Assembly: GCF_017355405.1 (NCBI RefSeq)
Contig: NZ_CP061177.1
Span: 3,408,501 to 3,472,500, forward strand
DNA: 64,000 nt
Origin: Roseomonas haemaphysalidis
Lineage (GTDB): Bacteria; Pseudomonadota; Alphaproteobacteria; Acetobacterales; Acetobacteraceae
Direction of reading: 5' to 3'
Positions 17,442 through 25,136 of this stretch are shown in pieces. Numbering within the stretch: position 1 is the first letter of the stretch; every line of letters begins with the position of its first letter. The notes beneath the pieces are model-generated. The model made no database searches and was not told where the DNA came from. It saw only the letters and a list, made by a program, of their open reading frames with translations. The translations under genes were made by a program, and so were the position numbers.

Positions 17442-18209
17442 TGCACCCGATCCCCCTGAATGAAGGGATGGGCGGGCCCGGTATCAGGTCTCAAGTCAGG
17501 ATGTCCCCGCACGATCGGCCTCTCGATGATCGTACGCCGTGAACTGGACGCTCGCCTCTTGCCAGAGGGGGCGCTGGGTCTGGTGCCTCTCAATCAAGGC
17601 CAGAGAAAGCTGCAGGAACGGAGTATCCCTCCAGCCAGGGGGGGAGACGGGGCTCAAGCCCTGCTGGTCTTTTTGGTTTGCATGGGACCCGCTCGCCCGG
17701 GCTGGAGTTTGAGGGATCCGACGTCGGCCTGCGGGCAAGCAGGACCCAGGGTACCGACGCAGGGGGACGCGCGCTGGTATCGCCGGCCGTCGAGGTCCCG
17801 ACAGCAGGGCCAAGTCGAGACGGCCGGCATTCCCACATGTCCATGGCGCCCCCCTACAAACACTGGATGAGTGGCAGAAAGACTGCCTTAAACCCCACGT
17901 GCCGCCGGGCCGAGCCGGGGTGAAGCCCAGCCCCCAGACCCTCCGTCATACCTGGGCGCCCCAGCTTCGTGCCGGTCTCCGTAAGCCATGGCGTCGCACA
18001 ATGAGGGTTAGGCGACGAACAATCGCACAGGTTGAATGTTACGCTCGGATAATACACACTTTGATGTTACCGATCATCCGGGCTGTACGGGGCTGTCCCG
18101 CGCAAGGCATGGCTTGCGCCGGAAGACGAGCGGTGGCACATAGCTGCCACACCAATCCTTACCGGTTCGGCTAAGGCATTGGTTGTGTTTCGGAATATAC
18201 TGTTGTGCG
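17442..18209. other. Non-coding stretch at the island/core boundary
   Basis: Open frames here are short, overlap on both strands, and show no family features I recognise. Composition changes locally: AT-richer patches at about 17990-18060 and 18180-18209 stand out from the G+C-rich surroundings. The last 110 bases hold three strong hairpins (separate entry), and the stretch ends at a truncated tRNA gene. I read it as the worn end of an integrated element. A remnant transposase frame cannot be ruled out by eye, for example minus-strand frames around 17496-17844. Confidence 0.5.
18099..18182. other. Cluster of three strong hairpins beside the tRNA fragment
   Basis: Three inverted repeats follow one another. 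GCGCAAG (18099-18105) pairs with CTTGCGC (18112-18118) over a 6-base loop. GTGGCA (18133-18138) pairs with TGCCAC (18145-18150). A 13-pair stem with two single-base bulges runs from CCAATCCTTACCG (18152-18164) over a GTT loop to 18182. No T-run follows, so they are not ordinary terminators. They could be a structured RNA or folded recombination-site DNA. Confidence 0.5.
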
Positions 18210-18257
18210 TTTCCCTTGGTAAGGGAAAGGTCCAGGGTTCGATTCCCTGCAGCAGCA
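18210..18257 (+). pseudogene. 3' half of a tRNA-Thr(GGT) gene, probable attachment-site remnant
   Basis: The anticodon stem-loop is complete (TTCCC, loop TTGGTAA with anticodon GGT at 18218-18220, GGGAA). So are the variable loop, the T arm (CAGGG-TTCGATT-CCCTG, 18233-18249), the 3' acceptor strand CAGCAGC (18250-18256) and discriminator A. The 5' acceptor strand and D arm are absent: the 80 bases upstream offer neither a GCTGCTG partner nor a D stem. Genomic islands commonly integrate into the 3' half of tRNA genes and leave such a fragment at the far end. The intact gene would then lie left of this window. Confidence 0.7.
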
Positions 18258-18340
18258 TGTCCGGAAGAACTCCAGCCGTGCCGAGCCGACCCTGCCGCGC
18301 AGGTGCCCCCGCGCCTTTCCGGCATCCGGACCTGTCCCGC

Positions 18341-18541
18341 ATGACCAAGCCGCCACCCGACCATCCCTCCCCCCCGTGCCCACCCGCGTCTGGCTTGTCT
18401 CCTGCGGGACAGCGTCGTGCCGCCGAGGCCGCCAAGCGCCAGGCCGCCGCGCTGCGCGAGAACCTGCGCCGCCGCAAGGCGCAAAGCCGCGCCCGCGATG
18501 CCGCCGCGCCCCCGCCGGCCGACGACGACACCCCCGCCTGA
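18341..18541 (+). CDS. Small basic hypothetical protein
   Basis: This 66-residue protein has a Pro-rich start (MTKPPPDHPSPPCPP) and a highly charged helix (LSPAGQRRAAEAAKRQAAAL, then RENLRRRKAQSRARD), ending in a Pro/Asp tail. Short alanine/arginine-rich proteins of this style are often found near murA/dcd in Alphaproteobacteria; I have no function for it. The ATG at 18341 fits because translation further upstream would run through the tRNA fragment. It lies 72 bases before dcd. Confidence 0.6.
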   Translation: MTKPPPDHPSPPCPPASGLSPAGQRRAAEAAKRQAAALRENLRRRKAQSRARDAAAPPPADDDTPA

Positions 18542-18550
18542 TCCGCTCGG

Positions 18551-18579
18551 TTGCGGCGCCACGGCGCCTGCGGTAGACC
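18551..18579 (+). promoter_or_regulatory. Candidate promoter before dcd
   Basis: TTGCGG (18551-18556) and TAGACC (18574-18579) are 17 bases apart, 34 bases before the dcd start. Between them lies GGCGCC-AC-GGCGCC. A reasonable sigma70-like match by eye only. Confidence 0.35.
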
Positions 18580-18613
18580 CCGGCGCCATTCTGCGCGCAC
18601 GGAACCCCGCCCC

Positions 18614-19168
18614 ATGTCCATCATGCCCGACCACTGGATTCGCCGCATGGCGACCGAGCAGGGCATGATCGAGCCCTTCGTGGAGAACCAGCGGCGCGAG
18701 GGCGTGATCTCCTTCGGCCTGTCCTCCTTCGGCTACGACGCCCGGGTGGCCGACGAATTCAAGATCTTCACCAACGTGGACAACGCGCTGGTCGATCCCA
18801 AGCAGTTCGACGACGGCTCCTTCGTGTCGCGCCAGGGCCCGACCTGCATCATCCCGCCCAATTCCTTTGTGCTGGCCCACACCGTGGAATACTTCCGCGT
18901 GCCGCGCGACGTGCTGGTGATCTGCCTGGGCAAGTCCACCTACGCCCGCTGCGGGCTGATCGTGAACGTCACGCCGCTGGAGCCCGAATGGGAAGGCCAG
19001 GTGACGATCGAGATCAGCAACACCACGCCGCTGCCCGCCCGCATCTATGCCAACGAGGGCATCTGCCAGTTCCTGTTCCTGCAGGGCTCGGCGCCGCCGG
19101 ACGTGTCCTACGCGGACCGCCGCGGCAAATACATGGGCCAGCGCGGCGTCGCGCTGCCCCGCCTGTAA
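18614..19168 (+). CDS. dcd: dCTP deaminase
   Basis: This 184-residue protein matches alphaproteobacterial Dcd, which deaminates dCTP to dUTP as the feed for thymidylate synthesis. Visible family blocks are [14 protein letters not shown] at the N-terminus, [35 protein letters not shown] (substrate-binding Ser/Arg and the catalytic region), [20 protein letters not shown] and the C-terminal lid ending [14 protein letters not shown]. Length is normal for the homotrimeric enzyme. The ATG at 18614 ([13 protein letters not shown]) is the standard start. It is followed by murA after 20 bases. Confidence 0.95.
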   Translation: MSIMPDHWIRRMATEQGMIEPFVENQRREGVISFGLSSFGYDARVADEFKIFTNVDNALVDPKQFDDGSFVSRQGPTCIIPPNSFVLAHTVEYFRVPRDVLVICLGKSTYARCGLIVNVTPLEPEWEGQVTIEISNTTPLPARIYANEGICQFLFLQGSAPPDVSYADRRGKYMGQRGVALPRL

Positions 19169-19188
19169 GATGGTAAGGAAGTAAGGCG

Positions 19189-20448
19189 ATGGACCGCATC
19201 CGCATCCGTGGCGGCCGCCGGCTGCAGGGCACCATCGCCGTCGGCGGCGCCAAGAATGCCGCGCTGCCGCTCTTGGCCACCGCGCTGCTGACCGGCGACG
19301 GCGTGACGCTGACCAACACCCCCGCCCTGTCCGACGTGGTGACCATGGCGGCGCTGCTGGAGCAGCACGGGCTGCGGGTGGAGCACGACCGCGCCAGCCA
19401 AAGCATCCGCCTGGAAGGCGAGGCCACGAACTTCGAGGCGCCCTACGACCTGGTGCGCAAGATGCGCGCCTCCATCCTGGTGCTGGGGCCGCTGCTGGCG
19501 CGCTACCGCCAGGCGCGCGTGTCGCTGCCCGGCGGCTGCGCCATCGGCACCCGCCCCGTCGACCTGCACCTCAAGGGGCTGGAGGCGATGGGCGCGAAGA
19601 TCGACCTGGAAGCCGGCTACATCGACGCCAGCGCGCCCGAGGGCCTGCACGGCGCCAAGATCCTGTTCCCCCAGGTCTCGGTCGGCGCCACCGAGAACCT
19701 CCTGATGGCGGCGACCCTGGCGCGCGGCACCACCACCCTGGTCAACGCGGCGCGCGAGCCGGAGATCGGCGACCTCGCCGCCTGCCTGGTGTCCATGGGT
19801 GCGAAGATCGACGGCATCGGCACCGACCGGCTGGTGATCGAGGGCGTGGACAGCCTGCACGGCACCACCCACCCCATCCTGCCTGACCGCATCGAGGCTG
19901 GCACCTTCGCCTGCGCCGCCGGCATCACGGGCGGCGAGGTGCTGCTCGCCGGCGTGCGGGTGGAGATCTTCGGCTCCGTCGCGGCCAACCTGCGCGAAGC
20001 CGGCATCGAGCTGACGCAGGAACAGGCTGGCCTGCGCGTGGCGCGCGTGGATGGCCTGCGCGGCGTGGATGCCGTGACCGAGCCCTTCCCCGGCTTCGCC
20101 ACCGACATGCAGGCGCAGTTCATGGCCACCATGGCGGTGGCCGAGGGCGCTTCCATGATCACCGAGACGATCTTCGAGAACCGCTTCATGCACGTGCCGG
20201 AGTTGTCCCGCATGGGCGCGCGCATCAATGCCCACGGCTCGTCGGCCATTGTGCGCGGCGTGTCGCGGCTGACCGGGGCGCCGGTCATGGCCACCGACCT
20301 GCGCGCTTCCGTGTCGCTGATCATCGCCGGGCTGGCCGCGCAGGGGGATACGGTGGTCAACCGCGTGTACCACCTGGACCGCGGCTACGAGCGGGTGGAG
20401 CAGAAGCTGGCTGGCGTCGGCGCGGACATCGAACGTCTGCGCGACTGA
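19189..20448 (+). CDS. murA: UDP-N-acetylglucosamine 1-carboxyvinyltransferase
   Basis: This 419-residue MurA catalyses the first committed step of peptidoglycan synthesis, transfer of enolpyruvate to UDP-GlcNAc in the cytoplasm. The N-terminal [18 protein letters not shown] holds the conserved Lys-Asn pair. The loop [16 protein letters not shown] carries the nucleophilic cysteine, the residue attacked by fosfomycin, so the target is of the sensitive type. [13 protein letters not shown] supplies the catalytic aspartate, and the C-terminal [10 protein letters not shown] is typical. A purine-rich leader (AAGGAAGTAAGG) precedes the ATG. Confidence 0.96.
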   Translation: MDRIRIRGGRRLQGTIAVGGAKNAALPLLATALLTGDGVTLTNTPALSDVVTMAALLEQHGLRVEHDRASQSIRLEGEATNFEAPYDLVRKMRASILVLGPLLARYRQARVSLPGGCAIGTRPVDLHLKGLEAMGAKIDLEAGYIDASAPEGLHGAKILFPQVSVGATENLLMAATLARGTTTLVNAAREPEIGDLAACLVSMGAKIDGIGTDRLVIEGVDSLHGTTHPILPDRIEAGTFACAAGITGGEVLLAGVRVEIFGSVAANLREAGIELTQEQAGLRVARVDGLRGVDAVTEPFPGFATDMQAQFMATMAVAEGASMITETIFENRFMHVPELSRMGARINAHGSSAIVRGVSRLTGAPVMATDLRASVSLIIAGLAAQGDTVVNRVYHLDRGYERVEQKLAGVGADIERLRD

Positions 20449-20449
20449 C

Positions 20450-20479
20450 ATGACTCCGCCACGGACACGGTGCTAAACT
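20450..20479 (+). promoter_or_regulatory. Candidate hisGD promoter giving a leaderless transcript
   Basis: ATGACT (20450-20455) and TAAACT (20474-20479) are 18 bases apart, each matching consensus at 4 of 6 positions. Transcription would begin at about 20486, at the hisG ATG (20485), and no ribosome-binding site precedes that ATG. Confidence 0.35.
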
Positions 20480-20484
20480 CCGTC

Positions 20485-21180
20485 ATGGACCAGCCTTTCA
20501 ACGAAGCCGGCCTGGAGCCGGACGCCGCCACCCCTCTCGTGCTCGCATTGCCGAAGGGGCGCATCCTGAAGGAGCTGGGGCCGATGCTGGCCCGGACCGG
20601 CATCGTCCCCGCCGCCGATTTTCACGACGAGAACAGCCGCCGCCTGCGGTTCGAAACCAGCAACCCGTCGCTCGACGTGGTGCGGGTCCGCTCCTTCGAC
20701 GTCGCGACCTTCGTGGCCTTCGGGGCCGCCCAGATCGGCATCTGCGGCGCCGACGTGCTGATGGAGCACGACTACCCCGAGATCTACGCGCCGCTCGACC
20801 TCGGCATCGGCCGCTGCCGCGTCAGCGTGGCGGAGCCGGTGGAAGTGGCCGGGCGGGCCGACCGCAAGCGGTTGTCGCGCGTGGCGGTCGCCACAAAGTA
20901 CCCCAACATCGCGCGGCAGCACTTCGCCCGCCAGGGCATCCAGGCCGAGGTGGTGCACCTGAACGGCGCCATGGAGCTGGCCCCCGCGCTGGGCCTGTCC
21001 AACCTGATCGTCGACCTGGTGCAGACCGGCTCCACCCTGAAGGCCAACGGGCTGGTGGAAACCGAGGTCATCGCCCCCGTCACCTCCCGCCTGATCGTCA
21101 ACCGCACGGCGCTGAAGACACGCCCGGAGGCGATCGGCGCCTGGCTGGCCCGCTTCCGCGCGGCGCTGGAGGCCGCATGA
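20485..21180 (+). CDS. hisG: ATP phosphoribosyltransferase, short form
   Basis: This 231-residue HisG joins ATP and PRPP in the first step of histidine synthesis. It has the N-terminal LVLALPKGRILKE, the FVAFGAAQIGICGADVLMEHD domain-2 segment and the C-terminal PRPP loop LIVDLVQTGSTLKANGL. The roughly 75-residue regulatory ACT-like domain of long HisG is absent, so it is the short form that works as a complex with HisZ; no hisZ is in the window. The ATG at 20485 gives the natural start; an in-frame GTG at 20470 lies in the candidate promoter. The stop overlaps hisD by 4 bases. Confidence 0.93.
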   Translation: MDQPFNEAGLEPDAATPLVLALPKGRILKELGPMLARTGIVPAADFHDENSRRLRFETSNPSLDVVRVRSFDVATFVAFGAAQIGICGADVLMEHDYPEIYAPLDLGIGRCRVSVAEPVEVAGRADRKRLSRVAVATKYPNIARQHFARQGIQAEVVHLNGAMELAPALGLSNLIVDLVQTGSTLKANGLVETEVIAPVTSRLIVNRTALKTRPEAIGAWLARFRAALEAA

Positions 21181-22469
21181 TCCGCCTGGATACTAGCGAG
21201 GACGGCTTCGAGGCCGGCTTCGCCAGCCTGCTCGACATGGCGCGCGATACCACCGCGCGGGTGGACGGCGCAGTGGCGGAGATCATCGCCCAGGTGCGGC
21301 GGAGCGGCGACTCCGCGCTGCTGGAGCTGACCGCCCGCTTCGACCGCTGGCAGCCGGCCTCCGCCGAGGCCCTGCGCGTCACGCCGGCCGAGATCGATGC
21401 CGCGCTGGCGGAATGCGACCCCGCGCTGATCGCGGCGCTGGACCATGCCGCGACGCGCATCGAGCGCTTTCACCGCGCCCAGATGCCGGCGGACGTGCTG
21501 CTGGACGACCCGGCGGGCCTGTCGCTCGGCATGCGCTGGGGGGCGATCGACGCGGTGGGCATCTACGTGCCCGGCGGCAAGGCGGCCTATCCCTCCTCCG
21601 TGCTGATGAACGCCATTCCCGCCCGCGTCGCCGGCGTATCCCGCGTGGCCATGTGCGTGCCCACCCCCGGCGGCGTGCTGAACCCGCTGGTGCTGGCCGC
21701 CGCCCGCCGCGCCGGCGTGTCCGAGGTCTGGCGCATCGGCGGCGCGCAGGCCATCGCGGCGCTGGCCTGGGGCACCGCGTCCATCCCGCCCGTGGACCGC
21801 GTGGCCGGCCCCGGCAACGCCTATGTGGCGGAAGCCAAGCGGCAGGTGTTCGGCCGCGTCGGCATCGATTCCATCGCCGGCCCATCCGAGGTGGTGGTGA
21901 TCGCCGACCGCTGGCAGGACCCCGCCCGCGTGGCCATGGACCTGCTGGCCCAGGCCGAGCACGACGAAAGCGCCCAGTCCATCCTGATCACCGACAGCGC
22001 GACCCTGGCCGGCGCCGTGGAGCGCGCGGTGCAGGACGCGCTGCAGACCCTGCCCCGCGCCGCCATCGCCGGCGAAAGCTGGGCGCGCAACGGCGCCGTC
22101 ATCGTCGCCCGCAGCCTGGAAGAGGCCGCGGCCCTGTCCGACCGCCTGGCGCCCGAGCACCTGGAGCTGCTGGTGGAGGAGCCGCGCGCCCTGTTCGCCC
22201 GCATCCGCCACGCCGGCGCCGCGTTCCTCGGCGGCTTCTGCCCCGAAGCGCTGGGCGACTACATCGCCGGTCCCAACCACGTGCTGCCCACCGGCCGCAC
22301 CGCGCGCTTCGCGTCCGGCCTGTCGGTGTTCGACTTCCTGAAGCGCACCACCTGGGTGGACGCGACCCAGGAAGGGCTGGCCGCCATCGGGCCCGACGCC
22401 GTGCTGCTGGCCGAGGCCGAGGGGCTGGGCGCGCATGCGCAAAGCATCGCCATGCGGCTTGGCCGGTGA
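21177..22469 (+). CDS. hisD: Histidinol dehydrogenase
   Basis: This 430-residue zinc-dependent HisD oxidises L-histidinol to histidine in two NAD-linked steps. Recognisable are IYVPGGKAAYPSSVLMNAIP, IGGAQAIAALAWGT, GPGNAYVAEAKRQVFG, DSIAGPSEVVVIAD, the zinc/catalytic stretch LLAQAEHDESAQSILI, and FCPEALGDYIAGPNHVLPT with the catalytic glutamate and histidine. Length is normal. It is translationally coupled to hisG, and a small membrane-protein gene begins on its stop codon. This hisGD pair next to murA is a common alphaproteobacterial arrangement. Confidence 0.96.
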   Translation: MIRLDTSEDGFEAGFASLLDMARDTTARVDGAVAEIIAQVRRSGDSALLELTARFDRWQPASAEALRVTPAEIDAALAECDPALIAALDHAATRIERFHRAQMPADVLLDDPAGLSLGMRWGAIDAVGIYVPGGKAAYPSSVLMNAIPARVAGVSRVAMCVPTPGGVLNPLVLAAARRAGVSEVWRIGGAQAIAALAWGTASIPPVDRVAGPGNAYVAEAKRQVFGRVGIDSIAGPSEVVVIADRWQDPARVAMDLLAQAEHDESAQSILITDSATLAGAVERAVQDALQTLPRAAIAGESWARNGAVIVARSLEEAAALSDRLAPEHLELLVEEPRALFARIRHAGAAFLGGFCPEALGDYIAGPNHVLPTGRTARFASGLSVFDFLKRTTWVDATQEGLAAIGPDAVLLAEAEGLGAHAQSIAMRLGR

Positions 22470-22630
22470 ACCTCCGGCTGCTGGCGCTGGGGCTGGCGGG
22501 CGCCACCGTGGGTGCGGCGCTGGCCGGCGACTGGGCGCTGGTGGCGCCGCTCGGCCTCGGCATGCTGCTGGCCTGCGTGGTGTCTTCCCGCCCGCCGCGC
22601 GGTGGCGCCGGGCCGGGCGCGCGGGGCTGA
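22466..22630 (+). CDS. Small two-helix membrane protein (hypothetical)
   Basis: These 54 codons begin with a GTG that overlaps the hisD stop (GTGA). The protein has two hydrophobic stretches: NLRLLALGLAGATVGAALAG (about 2-21) and WALVAPLGLGMLLACVV (about 23-40). A short Arg/Gly/Pro-rich cytoplasmic tail follows. The coupled start and membrane pattern favour a real gene, but such a short G+C-rich frame could be chance. No function is known to me. Confidence 0.4.
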   Translation: MNLRLLALGLAGATVGAALAGDWALVAPLGLGMLLACVVSSRPPRGGAGPGARG

Positions 22631-22646
22631 CCCCGCCAGCCTGTCC

Positions 22647-22675
22647 TTGACCCGGAGCGGTGCCGCCATCATGTT
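22647..22675 (+). promoter_or_regulatory. Candidate infA promoter
   Basis: TTGACC (22647-22652) and CATGTT (22670-22675) are 17 bases apart, about 120 bases before the infA start. This leaves a long untranslated leader, in which I see no known riboswitch. Confidence 0.4.
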
Positions 22676-22798
22676 CTGCCCGCGAATTTTCCGGCGCATC
22701 CCTCGCGGCGGTCCCTCCGGCATGGCCGGTCGCAACCCCCGCGGACGGCACCGCCGCCCCGTTCTGATGAATGCCCATCCCGGCAACGAAGAGGTCTG

Positions 22799-23017
22799 AT
22801 GTCTAAAGAAGATATGATCGAGTTCAGCGGCCAGGTCGTCGAACTGCTGCCCAACGCGATGTTTCGCGTCAAGCTCGACAACGAGCACATGGTCCTGGCC
22901 CACACCAGCGGGAAGATGCGCAAGAACCGCATCCGCGTGCTGGCCGGCGACCGCGTCAACGTCGAGATGACGCCCTACGACCTCACCAAGGGCCGCATCA
23001 CCTTCCGCTTCAAGTGA
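22799..23017 (+). CDS. infA: Translation initiation factor IF-1
   Basis: This 72-residue single OB-fold (S1-like) protein is IF-1, which occupies the ribosomal A site during initiation. The sequence follows the family throughout: [57 protein letters not shown] and [15 protein letters not shown]. Length is exact for the family. GAAGAGG (22788-22794) precedes the ATG at a good distance. The maf start overlaps its stop codon (GTGA). Confidence 0.97.
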   Translation: MSKEDMIEFSGQVVELLPNAMFRVKLDNEHMVLAHTSGKMRKNRIRVLAGDRVNVEMTPYDLTKGRITFRFK

Positions 23018-23607
23018 GCGCTCTGGCTGCCCGACCGCCGCTGGTATTGGCCAGCGGCAGCCCGCGCCGGGTGGATCTGCTGGCGCGGATCGGCGTCACG
23101 CCCGACCGCATCCTGCCCGCCGACATCGACGAGACGCCCGCGCGCGACGAGTTGCCGCGCCTGCTGGCCGCCCGCCTATCCCGCGCCAAGGCCGCCGCCG
23201 TGGCGCCGCTGGCGCCCGATGCGGTGGTGCTGGCCGCCGACACGGTGGTGGGCGTTGGCCGCCGCATCCTGCCCAAGGCGGAGACGGAGGCCGAGGCGCG
23301 GCAATGCCTGGACCTCCTGTCCGGCCGCCGCCACCGCGTGCATACCGGCGTGGCCCTGGCGCTGCCCGATGGCCGCGTGCTGACGCGGCTGGTGGAAAGC
23401 GTCGTCACCTTTCAGCGCCTGACGGCGCAGCAGGTGGACGCCTACATCGCCGGCGGCGAATGGCGCGGCAAAGCGGGCGGCTACACCATCCAGGAATCGG
23501 CCGAGGCCTTCGTGCGCTTTCTGTCCGGCAGCCATTCCAACGTGGTCGGCCTGCCGCTTTACGAGACGGCGCAGCTTCTGCGGGGCATCGGCTGGCTGCG
23601 CCCCTGA
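23014..23607 (+). CDS. maf: Maf-family nucleoside triphosphate pyrophosphatase
   Basis: This 197-residue Maf/YhdE-type house-cleaning enzyme hydrolyses dTTP, UTP or modified nucleotides to monophosphates. Family motifs are the phosphate-binding start [14 protein letters not shown], the catalytic-base region [30 protein letters not shown], and [19 protein letters not shown] with the conserved lysine, followed by [13 protein letters not shown]. It starts at GTG 23014 inside the infA stop, so it is coupled to infA. The order infA-maf-RNase-yacG is standard in Alphaproteobacteria. Confidence 0.93.
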   Translation: MSALAARPPLVLASGSPRRVDLLARIGVTPDRILPADIDETPARDELPRLLAARLSRAKAAAVAPLAPDAVVLAADTVVGVGRRILPKAETEAEARQCLDLLSGRRHRVHTGVALALPDGRVLTRLVESVVTFQRLTAQQVDAYIAGGEWRGKAGGYTIQESAEAFVRFLSGSHSNVVGLPLYETAQLLRGIGWLRP

Positions 23608-23612
23608 TCCTG

Positions 23613-24695
23613 GTGTCCGCCTCGCCGGGCGAGCAGCGCACGGCGCTGTGGCGGGACGGCCGGCTGGACGCGGCCTTCGTGGAGCGTCCGTCCCGGCCCG
23701 AGGGCCTGGGCGACCTGCATGTTGGCCGCCTCAACGCCCGCGCGCCCGCCATGGCCGGCGCCTTTGTGGCCCTGGTGGGCGACGACACCGGCTTTCTGCC
23801 GGATTCCGAGGGCGCCAAGGGCCGCACGGAAGGCGAATGGCTGCGCGTCGCCGTCACCCGCGCCGCCCAGGGCGGCAAGGGCCCCCGCCTGTCCCTGCGG
23901 CCGCCGCCGGAGCCGGTGTCCGGCCCGCCCCGGCTGCTGTCGCGTGGCCCGGACGCCCCCCTGCGGCTGGCCGCGCAGCACCCCGATGCCCCCCTGCTCA
24001 CCGACAGCGCCGCCACCGCCGCCCGGCTGCGCGCCGCGGTGGGCGTGGAGCGCGTGCGGCTGTCCGCCGCGCCGGCCTTCGACGACGCGGTGGAAGCCGC
24101 CTTCGAGGAGCTGTCCGGCCCCGAGGTGGCGCTACCCGGTGGTGGCCGCCTGTCCATCCACCCCACCCCCGCGCTGGTGGCCATCGACGTCGATGCCGGC
24201 GGGCTGGCCGGCGGGCGCGATGCCGCCGCGCACATGGCGTTGAACCGCGCGGCGTTGTTCGAGGCAGCGCGGCAGATCCGCCTGCGCCACCTGGCGGGCG
24301 CCATCCTGCTGGACATGGCGGGCCTGCCCGTGGCCCGCCGCAAGGCGCTGCTGCCGGCCATGCAGGAAGCCGCCGCCGCCGACCCCGACCTGCGGGTGCT
24401 GGGGCTGACCGGCCTTGGCCTGATCGAGATGCAGCGCCGCCGCGTGCGCGCCCCGCTGCACGAGGTGCTGGGCCAGCCGCTGTCGGCGCTGTCGCGCGGG
24501 CTGGCGGCGCTGCGGGCCGGGCTGCGGCAGGCCCGCCCCGGGGCACGGCTGGCGCTTACCGCCTCCCCCGCCGTGTGCGCCGCGCTGCGGGGCTGCCCCG
24601 GCGCGCTGGATGCCTTCGCCGAGGCCGCCGGCCCGCTGGCGCTGCGCCCCGACCCCCTTTGTCCCCCAGGCCAGGAGCATGTGCATGGCGACTAA
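23613..24695 (+). CDS. Ribonuclease E/G-family protein, short form
   Basis: This roughly 360-residue RNase E/G-type endoribonuclease has an S1-like N-terminal part ([14 protein letters not shown], then [16 protein letters not shown]) and catalytic-domain aspartates in [13 protein letters not shown] and [21 protein letters not shown], where E. coli RNase E has its magnesium ligands. It is clearly shorter than RNase G (about 490 residues) and lacks the CPxCxG zinc-link. The start is uncertain: GTG 23613 is the first normal start codon after maf, but family likeness reaches back to a CTG at 23604 ([11 protein letters not shown]) that overlaps the maf stop. The yacG start lies within its end. Confidence 0.82.
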   Translation: MSASPGEQRTALWRDGRLDAAFVERPSRPEGLGDLHVGRLNARAPAMAGAFVALVGDDTGFLPDSEGAKGRTEGEWLRVAVTRAAQGGKGPRLSLRPPPEPVSGPPRLLSRGPDAPLRLAAQHPDAPLLTDSAATAARLRAAVGVERVRLSAAPAFDDAVEAAFEELSGPEVALPGGGRLSIHPTPALVAIDVDAGGLAGGRDAAAHMALNRAALFEAARQIRLRHLAGAILLDMAGLPVARRKALLPAMQEAAAADPDLRVLGLTGLGLIEMQRRRVRAPLHEVLGQPLSALSRGLAALRAGLRQARPGARLALTASPAVCAALRGCPGALDAFAEAAGPLALRPDPLCPPGQEHVHGD

Positions 24696-24855
24696 GACCG
24701 GCCCGAAATGCCCGATCTGCGGCAAGCCCGCGGTGCCCGAGCACCGCCCCTTCTGCTCCGCCCGCTGCCGGCAGGTGGATCTTGGCCGCTGGCTGAGCGG
24801 CGATTACGTGATCCCCGGCGCGCCGGTGCCGGAGGAAGACGACAAGGAAAACTGA
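24685..24855 (+). CDS. yacG: DNA gyrase inhibitor YacG (small zinc protein)
   Basis: This 56-residue YacG-family protein binds one zinc through CPICGKP (two Cys) and [18 protein letters not shown] (two Cys), all visible. E. coli YacG inhibits DNA gyrase by binding GyrB. I chose ATG 24685, because CAGGAG (24672-24677) stands 7 bases before it and only 1 base before an in-frame ATG at 24679. It overlaps the end of the ribonuclease gene by 11 bases. The acidic tail (PEEDDKEN) is usual. Confidence 0.92.
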   Translation: MATKTGPKCPICGKPAVPEHRPFCSARCRQVDLGRWLSGDYVIPGAPVPEEDDKEN

Positions 24856-24892
24856 AAAGCCCGCGTCGGGCGAAACAATCGGCGAAACCGGC

Positions 24893-24921
24893 TGGACAGA
24901 CGGCCCGGCCTCGTTTATCTC
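24893..24921 (+). promoter_or_regulatory. Candidate tRNA-Phe promoter
   Basis: TGGACA (24893-24898) and TATCTC (24916-24921) are 17 bases apart, with TSS expected near 24928, about 40 bases before the mature tRNA. Just upstream, GCCCG-CGT-CGGGC (24859-24871) follows yacG but lacks a T-run on the plus strand. Confidence 0.42.
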
Positions 24922-24967
24922 GCGCCTCCTCTACCGGCGGCACCGGCAACGGCGCTTCCGCTCATGG

Positions 24968-25043
24968 GCCCAGATAGCTCAGTTGGTAGAGCATACGACT
25001 GAAAATCGTAGTGTCGCTGGTTCGATTCCAGCTCTGGGCACCA
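24968..25043 (+). tRNA. tRNA-Phe (anticodon GAA)
   Basis: The 76-base cloverleaf is complete. The acceptor GCCCAGA (24968-24974) pairs with TCTGGGC (25033-25039). The D stem begins GCTC. The anticodon stem TACGA/TCGTA holds loop CTGAAAA with GAA at 25001-25003. The T arm is GCTGG-TTCGATT-CCAGC. Discriminator A and an encoded CCA close it. Confidence 0.97.
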
Positions 25044-25136
25044 TCCTCTCCCTTCCAAGACCGACACACGCTGCGGCTTGCTTTCGCGCCAGGACGCGCG
25101 AGGATGCGCTTTCCATCCCGCATGCCGAGAGCCGCC

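Noticed and set aside
17460..17870. 136-codon plus-strand frame and overlapping minus-strand frames after the transporter operon
   Set aside because: No ribosome-binding site, no domain or repeat pattern, and frames on both strands are equally open.
18130..18257. A complete tRNA-Thr gene
   Set aside because: No 5' acceptor strand complementary to CAGCAGC and no D arm at the required distance.
18074..18880. Minus-strand frames reading AAGNRTLDLS / LLQGIEPWTF
   Set aside because: These are antisense translations of the tRNA T-arm region, a well-known annotation artefact.
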